Of a DNA stretch of 44,669 bases, positions 39,436 to 44,669 are shown piece by piece. Origin of the DNA: an uncultured Elusimicrobia bacterium (lineage in GTDB: Bacteria > Elusimicrobiota > Elusimicrobia > Elusimicrobiales > UBA9959); contig CAIXBR010000047.1 in the NCBI GenBank assembly GCA_903917735.1, positions 1 through 44,669 of the forward strand. Reading direction: 5' to 3'. The translations under genes were made by a program, and so were the position numbers. Below the pieces are notes generated by a model. It saw only the letters and a list, made by a program, of their open reading frames with translations. It was not told where the DNA came from and ran no database searches. Every line of letters begins with the position of its first letter. Within the stretch, counting starts at the first letter, position 1.

Positions 39436-41625
39436 ATGGAACAGAAAAAACTGAGCGCTACGGGCGATTACCAATTCAAGCCTTATATCGACTCCGAAAA
39501 AGTCATCCCCGAATTCACCGTCCAGGCCGTAGTCCTCGGCTTCATCCTCTCCGTGGTCTTCAACGCCGCCAACGCCTATCTCGGCCTCAAAATAGGCATG
39601 ACGGTATCGGCCTCCATACCGTCAGCCATCATCTCCATGACGGTGCTCCGCATCATCCTCCCCAAGTTCTTCGGCCGCAGCGCCACCATCCTGGAGAATA
39701 ACGCCGTTCACGCCTTCGCCTCCATCGGCGAATCCCTGGCCGCCGCCATCATCTTCACCGTCCCCGCCATCATCTTCATGGGCGGCAAAATAACAAATTC
39801 CATGGTCTTCCTGCTCGGCCTCACCGGCGGCATACTCGGCCTGCTGATGATGATACCCCTCAGGCATTCCCTGATGGTAAAAGAACACAAGACCCTGCCC
39901 TTCCCCGAAGGCAGCGCCTGCGCCAAAGTACTGATAGCCGGCGACAAAGGCGGCGCTTCCGCCAAGCCCGTCTTCGCCGGCATACTTACAGGCGGCATCT
40001 TCAAGTTCGTCATGAGCGGCTTCATGCTGTTCCGCGACACCATCTCCTGGAGCTTCGCCTCGCTCAATAAAGCCGGCTTCGGCTACGAGATCTCTCCGTT
40101 GTTCCTGGGCGTGGGCTACCTGGTAGGCCTGCGCATAGCCGCCGTCATGTTCGCCGGCGGCGCCTTCGGCTACTGGGTCCTGATCCCCGCCATCAACGCC
40201 TTCGGCGGGAACAACATCATTGCCCCCGGCCTTATCCCCATAGCCCAGATGACCACCGACGACATCCGCGTCAACTACGTCAAGTATATCGGCGCCGGCG
40301 GGGTGGCCTTCGGCGGCCTCATCAGCGTCATCCGCTCGCTCCCCGACATCATCTCCTCGGTAAAGGGCAGCATAGCCGCCCTCACCGTAAAGGCCGGCGC
40401 GCGCGAGGGCACGCAGAAGGCGGGTGAAAAAGATTTCGAACAGAACTACATAGTCTGGGCCGGCGGCGTGCTCGGCGCCATCATCGGCATCTTCGCCTTC
40501 GAGATCCCCTGGCACCTCGGGCCCGAAAGCTGGGACCCCGTGCTGCAGCTCTTCTGCGGCATAGTCACGCGCGTCTTCGTGGCGGGCTCGGCGGGCGCGC
40601 TGATACTCGGCTTCTGCTTCTGGGCCATAGCCCGGGGATCTGCCAAGGTCTGCCACAAGTTCCTGCGCATAGAGCAGGACACGCCGCTCCCGCTGGTGCT
40701 GGCCGGGGTAATAGCCATGTTCCTGCTCCTGTGGCTGATGCCCATCTTCGACCTCACCTTCGTGGAAGCGCTCGTAGTCGTGATCTTTTGCATGTTCTTC
40801 GTGGCGGTCAGCGCGCGCATGGTGGGGCTTATCGGGACCACCAACCAGCCCGTCTCCGGCATGACCATCACGGCGCTGCTGTCGCTGACGCTGCTGTTCG
40901 TCTTCCTCGGCCACGACAAGGAAACCGCCAAGGTGGCCGCCGTAATGGCGGGCGCCGTGGTCTGCATAGCCATCTCGGTTTCAGGAGACCTCTCCCAGGA
41001 CCTCAAGACCGCCGCGCTCATCGGCGCCACACCGTGGAAAGTGCAGATAGCGCAGGTGGCCGGCGCGCTGGTCTCGGCCGTGCGGTCCGGTTTCATACTG
41101 CTGCTGCTGTACGCCGCCTTCGGCTTCGGCGCCTCCTCACCTGCGCACCCCCACGCGCTGGAGGCCCCGCAGGCCCAGTTGATGGCCAAGCTGGTGGAAG
41201 GCGCAACCGGCGGCAACCTCCCCTGGCTGCTCCTGGGCCTCGGCGGCGCGATAGGCGTCGTCTGCGAGTTCGCCGGCGTATCGGCGCTGGCTTTCGCCAT
41301 AGGACTTTACCTGCCCATAACCAACTGGCCGATGATACTGCTGGGCGGCTTTATCGCTTGGGTGGTTTCACGCAAGGCCGGCGGCGCCCCCGAAGAGGAG
41401 CATGACCCCGGCTCGCTGTTCTCGTCGGGGCTGATAGCAGGCGACGCCCTTATGGGCATAGCTCTGGCCGGCATCATAGTCCTTAAATGGGACGGGCCGC
41501 TCACGCTCAGGCATCCGGAGAACGGCAGTTTCGCTTTTGAAGCGACGCTCTCCACGGTGCTTTACCTGGGCGTGGCGCTGGCCCTGTACCTGATAGCGCG
41601 CAAGAAACACCGCAAGACGGCATAG
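39436..41625 (+). CDS. OPT-family oligopeptide transporter
   Basis: 729 residues with about 16 predicted helices. The start FTVQAVVLGFILSVVFNAAN, then YLGLKIGMTVSASIPSAIIS, is the hallmark N-terminus of the OPT family; later VGLIGTTNQPVSGMT is the conserved NQP-type motif and SVSGDLSQDLKTAALIGATP is also typical. OPT proteins import peptides or metal chelates with protons. The ATG at 39436 is preferred because family similarity begins soon after and AAAGG lies 5 nt upstream; the frame is open for 21 more codons. It sits between a peptidase and a methyltransferase. Confidence 0.93.
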   Translation: MEQKKLSATGDYQFKPYIDSEKVIPEFTVQAVVLGFILSVVFNAANAYLGLKIGMTVSASIPSAIISMTVLRIILPKFFGRSATILENNAVHAFASIGESLAAAIIFTVPAIIFMGGKITNSMVFLLGLTGGILGLLMMIPLRHSLMVKEHKTLPFPEGSACAKVLIAGDKGGASAKPVFAGILTGGIFKFVMSGFMLFRDTISWSFASLNKAGFGYEISPLFLGVGYLVGLRIAAVMFAGGAFGYWVLIPAINAFGGNNIIAPGLIPIAQMTTDDIRVNYVKYIGAGGVAFGGLISVIRSLPDIISSVKGSIAALTVKAGAREGTQKAGEKDFEQNYIVWAGGVLGAIIGIFAFEIPWHLGPESWDPVLQLFCGIVTRVFVAGSAGALILGFCFWAIARGSAKVCHKFLRIEQDTPLPLVLAGVIAMFLLLWLMPIFDLTFVEALVVVIFCMFFVAVSARMVGLIGTTNQPVSGMTITALLSLTLLFVFLGHDKETAKVAAVMAGAVVCIAISVSGDLSQDLKTAALIGATPWKVQIAQVAGALVSAVRSGFILLLLYAAFGFGASSPAHPHALEAPQAQLMAKLVEGATGGNLPWLLLGLGGAIGVVCEFAGVSALAFAIGLYLPITNWPMILLGGFIAWVVSRKAGGAPEEEHDPGSLFSSGLIAGDALMGIALAGIIVLKWDGPLTLRHPENGSFAFEATLSTVLYLGVALALYLIARKKHRKTA

Positions 41626-41655
41626 ACGGAAAAAAACAGAAAAGGATAAAGAGCC

Positions 41656-42231
41656 ATGACACACATCTTCGACCCGGCAGACAGAGAGAAATTGGACAAC
41701 CCGGAACGCAGGGAGGAAATGCCGCCGCAGGAAACCCTTGTGAAAGCGGGCATAAAGCCCGGAGACATAATACTGGACGTAGGCTGCGGCATGGGCTACT
41801 TCTCCGTGCCGGCATCGCAGATGGTGGGGCCCAAGGGGATGGTCTATGCCGTGGACATCTCCGGAGTGATGCTGGCCGACCTGCGCTCGAAGACCGCGGC
41901 CACAGGGATCTTCAACATACACACTGTGCAGGCCGCCCACGGCAAACTGAACATCCCCGAAGCCGACTTTACCCTGGTGATAATCTCGGACGTACTGCAC
42001 GAGGTGGAAGATAAAAAGGCTTTTTTGGCCGCAGTGGCCGCCGCTATAAAAACGGATACTAAACTGTCCGTAATTGAGTGGCGCAAGATGGAAACGCCCA
42101 AGGGTCCTCCGCTGAAAGAAAGGATCTCGGAGGACGAAATGCAGGTGCTGCTGAAAAAGGCGGGCTTTTCCGAACCCAGGATGACGGAGTTGTCGGCCTC
42201 GCACGTCCTGTACACATGCAAAAAAGTATAA
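41656..42231 (+). CDS. Class I SAM-dependent methyltransferase
   Basis: 191 residues. The SAM-binding motif I is ILDVGCGMGYFSVPAS, motif II is VYAVDISGVML, and the post-motif strand is FTLVIISDVLHEVEDKKAF. The N-terminal FDPADREKLDNPERREE is seen in small methyltransferases of unknown substrate, some tied to metal or metalloid handling. No Cys-rich arsenite motif is present. It is 30 nt downstream of the OPT gene and may be in the same transcript. Substrate unknown. Confidence 0.88.
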   Translation: MTHIFDPADREKLDNPERREEMPPQETLVKAGIKPGDIILDVGCGMGYFSVPASQMVGPKGMVYAVDISGVMLADLRSKTAATGIFNIHTVQAAHGKLNIPEADFTLVIISDVLHEVEDKKAFLAAVAAAIKTDTKLSVIEWRKMETPKGPPLKERISEDEMQVLLKKAGFSEPRMTELSASHVLYTCKKV

Positions 42232-42253
42232 GAACGCGGCATGCGCCGGCGGT

Positions 42254-42280
42254 TTTACAAAGAAAGTAATTTGGTAGAAT
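42254..42280 (+). promoter_or_regulatory. Candidate promoter of the HD-GYP regulator
   Basis: TTTACA (42254-42259) with a short 15-nt spacer to TAGAAT (42275-42280), then 8 nt to the ATG at 42289. No SD is present in the gap. Confidence 0.4.
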
Positions 42281-42288
42281 CAAAGACA

Positions 42289-43302
42289 ATGGAACGCGCC
42301 CACCACATACTCTGCGTTGACGACGAGGACTTTAACCTGGACCTTCTCGAGTCGCTGCTGCGCCCGCACGGCTACGAGATCCTCTCCGCCCTGAACGGCC
42401 GGGAAGCGCTGCAACTGCTTGCCTCCAAGACCGTGGACCTGGTGCTGCTGGACATCAACATGCCGCTGATGAACGGCTACGAGCTCTGCTCCCGGATGAA
42501 AGCCGACCCGCAGCTGAAGCATATCCCGGTGATCATGATCACCTCCCTGGACTCCAAGGAGAACAAGATGAAGTGCATGGAGGCCGGCGCCGAGGAGTTC
42601 CTGTCCAAACCCTACGACCAGGCCGAACTGCTGCTGAGGATAGCCAACATGCTGCGCACGGCGGAGTACGAGGGAGCTTTCGAATACCTGATCCTGGCCC
42701 TGGCCCGCGCCGCCGAGGCCAACGACATAGACACCGGCAACCACATATTGCGCGTGGGAGAATACGCCGCAATGATGTCGCGAGAATTGGGCCAGACCGA
42801 AAAATTCGTAGAGCTTATACACAGCCAGGCCGTGCTGCACGACGTGGGAAAAGTACACATCTCCAGCCAGATACTAAAAAAAACCGGCCGCCTGACCGCG
42901 GAAGAGATGGAAGAGATGAAGCAGCACCCCAGCTTCGGCGCTATGATCATAGGAGACCACCCGCACCTGGAATTCGGCCGGCGCATAGCGCTGTGCCACC
43001 ACGAGCGCTGGGACGGAACCGGCTATCCCAGGGGCCTGAAGGGGGAAGAGATCCCGCTGGAAGCCCGCATCGTCTCCATCTGCGACTGCTACGACGCGCT
43101 AAGGAACTCCCGCGTTTACAAGCCCAATTACGACCATGCCGGAGCCGTCAGAATAGTCACGAAAGGCGACGACCGCATGAAGCCCGCGCATTTCGACCCC
43201 GCGGTGATGGCCGCGTTCATAAAACTGGAACCAGAGTTCAGCGCGCTTTACGACAAAATGAAGGACGGCAAAAAGACCGAGGCCGCCGCCATGGAGAAAT
43301 GA
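42289..43302 (+). CDS. Response regulator with HD-GYP phosphodiesterase domain (RpfG-like)
   Basis: 337 residues. A receiver domain (about 5-120) has ILCVDDEDF, the phospho-acceptor Asp55 in LVLLDINMP and the Lys in FLSKPYD. An HD-GYP domain follows with the HD pair in VLHDVGKVHIS and the signature CHHERWDGTGYPRGL. HD-GYP proteins break down cyclic di-GMP. The ATG at 42289 is preferred over the upstream ATG at 42241 because the receiver fold starts right there and a -10 precedes it. Its stop overlaps the start of the MFS gene (TGATG). No histidine kinase is in the window. Confidence 0.93.
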   Translation: MERAHHILCVDDEDFNLDLLESLLRPHGYEILSALNGREALQLLASKTVDLVLLDINMPLMNGYELCSRMKADPQLKHIPVIMITSLDSKENKMKCMEAGAEEFLSKPYDQAELLLRIANMLRTAEYEGAFEYLILALARAAEANDIDTGNHILRVGEYAAMMSRELGQTEKFVELIHSQAVLHDVGKVHISSQILKKTGRLTAEEMEEMKQHPSFGAMIIGDHPHLEFGRRIALCHHERWDGTGYPRGLKGEEIPLEARIVSICDCYDALRNSRVYKPNYDHAGAVRIVTKGDDRMKPAHFDPAVMAAFIKLEPEFSALYDKMKDGKKTEAAAMEK

Positions 43303-44669
43303 TGACCGAGATCGCCGCGACAAAAGAAGAATCCTTTATCGGCAAGTTCATGGTGCTGAAGGGGGCGGTCCGGGAACTCTGGCTGATCTTCGGCACGAAG
43401 ATCCTCACCATAACCGCCTACGCCCTCGTCGGGACCTCCACGCTGGGCCTATGGCTGTCCTCGGACCTGCACCTGAGCGACCAGAGCGCCGGCATGGTGA
43501 TAGCCAGCTGGTCCTCAGTCCTGACCATCTTCACCGTGATGGTGGGCTCGCTGGTAGACGCGATAGGGATACGCAAGTCCCTGCTCGCCGGCTTCGGCCT
43601 CTGCGTGCTCGCCCGTTTTACAATGTCCTTTTTTTCGGCGCCGTGGATCGCCCTGCCGCTTGGCCTGCTCCCGCTGGCCCTGGGCGAAGCCCTGCAGACC
43701 CCGGTGATGGTGGCGGCTGTAAGGCGCTTCTCCACCACAAAGCAGCGCTCCATAGCTTTCTCCATTTATTACTCCATGATGAATGTCGGCTTCGCGGTGG
43801 CGGCCTGGACCTTCGACAAAGTGCGCGCGCGCCTCGGCGAATACGGACACTACAGCGTGCCCTACCTCGGCATACAGATCAGCACCTACCAGACCATAAT
43901 CCTGCTGGGCCTGCTGTTCACCATTCCCAACCTGCTGATAACCTACTTCGGCCTGCGCGCGGGAGTCGAGGCCACGGACGAAGGGGTCAAGATAACCCCG
44001 GAAACGCCCAAATATCCGGGCGAGAACTTCCTGACCGCTTTCTTCCTGTCCAGCCGCGACGCGCTGAAGGACTGGTCCCGCATCTTCTCCAACCTCTGGA
44101 CCCAGCCCACTTTCTACCGTTTTCTGGCCTTCTTCGGCTTCGTGGTGTTCGTGAAGCTGATCCTTTACCATATGTACTATACCTTCCCGAAGTTCGCCAT
44201 ACGCGAACTGGGCGAAGGCGCGCCGGTGGGCCACATCTTCGGCCTGCTGAATGCCGTGATAGTCGTTATCCTGGCGCCCATAGTGGGAGCGCTTACTCAA
44301 AAGTTTTCGGCCTATAAGACCGTGGTCATAGGAACGTTCATTACCGCCGTATCGGTCTTCTTCATGGCCGTGCGTCCGGCGTATTTCCAGGGCCTGGCAG
44401 ACGGCTGGCTGGGAAACTTCATCGGCCATAGCTGGCTGGGCCTCTCCGGGCCGGTACACCCGCTCTACGTGGCCGTAGTGCTTTGCGTGACCTTATACTC
44501 TATAGGCGAGTGCTTCTACTCGCCGCGCTTGTACGAGTACCCGGCCGCCATAGCCCCGAAGGGGCAGGAAGGCTCGTACCTGGCCCTTTCCATGCTGCCC
44601 TATTTCGCGGCCAAGTTCTTCGTCGGCTCGATCTCGGGCTTCCTGCTGGCGCGCTACTGCCCCGCAGAG
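43302..44669 (+). CDS. MFS transporter, 3' truncated by window
   Basis: 456 codons are open from the ATG at 43302, which overlaps the HD-GYP stop, to the window end with no stop. The MFS signature between helices 2 and 3 is GSLVDAIGIRKSLLAGF. Other helices include ALGEALQTPVMVAAVRRFST and FSIYYSMMNVGFAVAAW. A long loop around residues 220-265 (VEATDEGVKITPETPKYPGE) separates the two six-helix halves. The substrate is not clear. The overlap with the regulator gene implies co-translation. Confidence 0.87.
   Translation, partial: MTEIAATKEESFIGKFMVLKGAVRELWLIFGTKILTITAYALVGTSTLGLWLSSDLHLSDQSAGMVIASWSSVLTIFTVMVGSLVDAIGIRKSLLAGFGLCVLARFTMSFFSAPWIALPLGLLPLALGEALQTPVMVAAVRRFSTTKQRSIAFSIYYSMMNVGFAVAAWTFDKVRARLGEYGHYSVPYLGIQISTYQTIILLGLLFTIPNLLITYFGLRAGVEATDEGVKITPETPKYPGENFLTAFFLSSRDALKDWSRIFSNLWTQPTFYRFLAFFGFVVFVKLILYHMYYTFPKFAIRELGEGAPVGHIFGLLNAVIVVILAPIVGALTQKFSAYKTVVIGTFITAVSVFFMAVRPAYFQGLADGWLGNFIGHSWLGLSGPVHPLYVAVVLCVTLYSIGECFYSPRLYEYPAAIAPKGQEGSYLALSMLPYFAAKFFVGSISGFLLARYCPAE

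Noticed and set aside
1..44669. CRISPR arrays, phage or transposase genes
   Set aside because: I saw no regularly spaced direct repeats, no cas genes, no phage structural genes and no transposase or integrase motifs on either strand.

Overview
The window is a GC-rich (roughly 60-68% in most stretches I counted), gene-dense bacterial chromosome segment with short intergenic gaps and many overlapping start/stop codons. Gene content suggests a free-living anaerobe or facultative fermenter from a poorly cultured lineage: an energy-converting [NiFe] hydrogenase, a polyketide-synthase-like protein, peptide-uptake genes and several uncharacterised membrane proteins. An Elusimicrobiota-type genome would fit, but that is an impression and the sequence alone does not fix the phylum. 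Isoleucine is often encoded by ATA despite the high GC content. There are no tRNA or rRNA genes, phage genes, transposases or CRISPR arrays that I can see.

Layout. (1) 1-5.1 kb: the 3' end of a multidomain PKS-like protein (carrier-like segment, ketoreductase, double-hotdog dehydratase), a Sfp-type phosphopantetheinyl transferase, and an acyl-CoA carboxylase carboxyltransferase that could supply extender units. (2) 5.2-14.6 kb: eleven genes for a complex-I-like group 4 [NiFe] hydrogenase (three antiporter-like subunits, NuoJ, K, A, B, C, D, H and I homologues; no NADH-oxidising module), closed by a strong terminator. (3) 14.6-18.1 kb: an accessory-looking stretch with a large palindrome, an ASCH protein, a BrnT/BrnA toxin-antitoxin pair with a clear operator, and a divergent esterase / ATP-grasp pair. 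(4) 18.1-20.1 kb: an MscS channel and a PpiC-type peptidyl-prolyl isomerase. (5) 20.2-29.4 kb, all on the minus strand: a candidate undescribed system made of a small soluble protein, a MutL-like ASKHA ATPase, a barrel-sandwich protein and four membrane proteins led by a DUF6754-type protein, with a GT39-like glycosyltransferase in the middle. (6) 29.5-37.7 kb: DUF192, a secreted hypothetical, a stand-alone Lrp/AsnC RAM domain, dtd, a lipoprotein, RNase R, a lipoprotein phosphatase, a lipoprotein that looks like an active RNase Sa/N1-type ribonuclease, cysteinyl-tRNA synthetase and a VOC protein. (7) 38-44.7 kb: an M20 peptidase, an OPT oligopeptide transporter, a methyltransferase, an HD-GYP response regulator and an MFS transporter that runs off the window.

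Cross-cutting signals. About eleven genes have a sigma70-type -10 element only 5-11 nt before the start codon, several with a good -35 at exactly 17 nt spacing, which predicts leaderless or nearly leaderless mRNAs. The intergenic regions also carry five large palindromic elements, some of which share sequence. The best candidate for an undescribed system is the MutL-like / barrel-sandwich / DUF6754 locus: both halves start from the same style of promoter, no mutase subunits are present, and the membrane genes are packed with 1-nt gaps.
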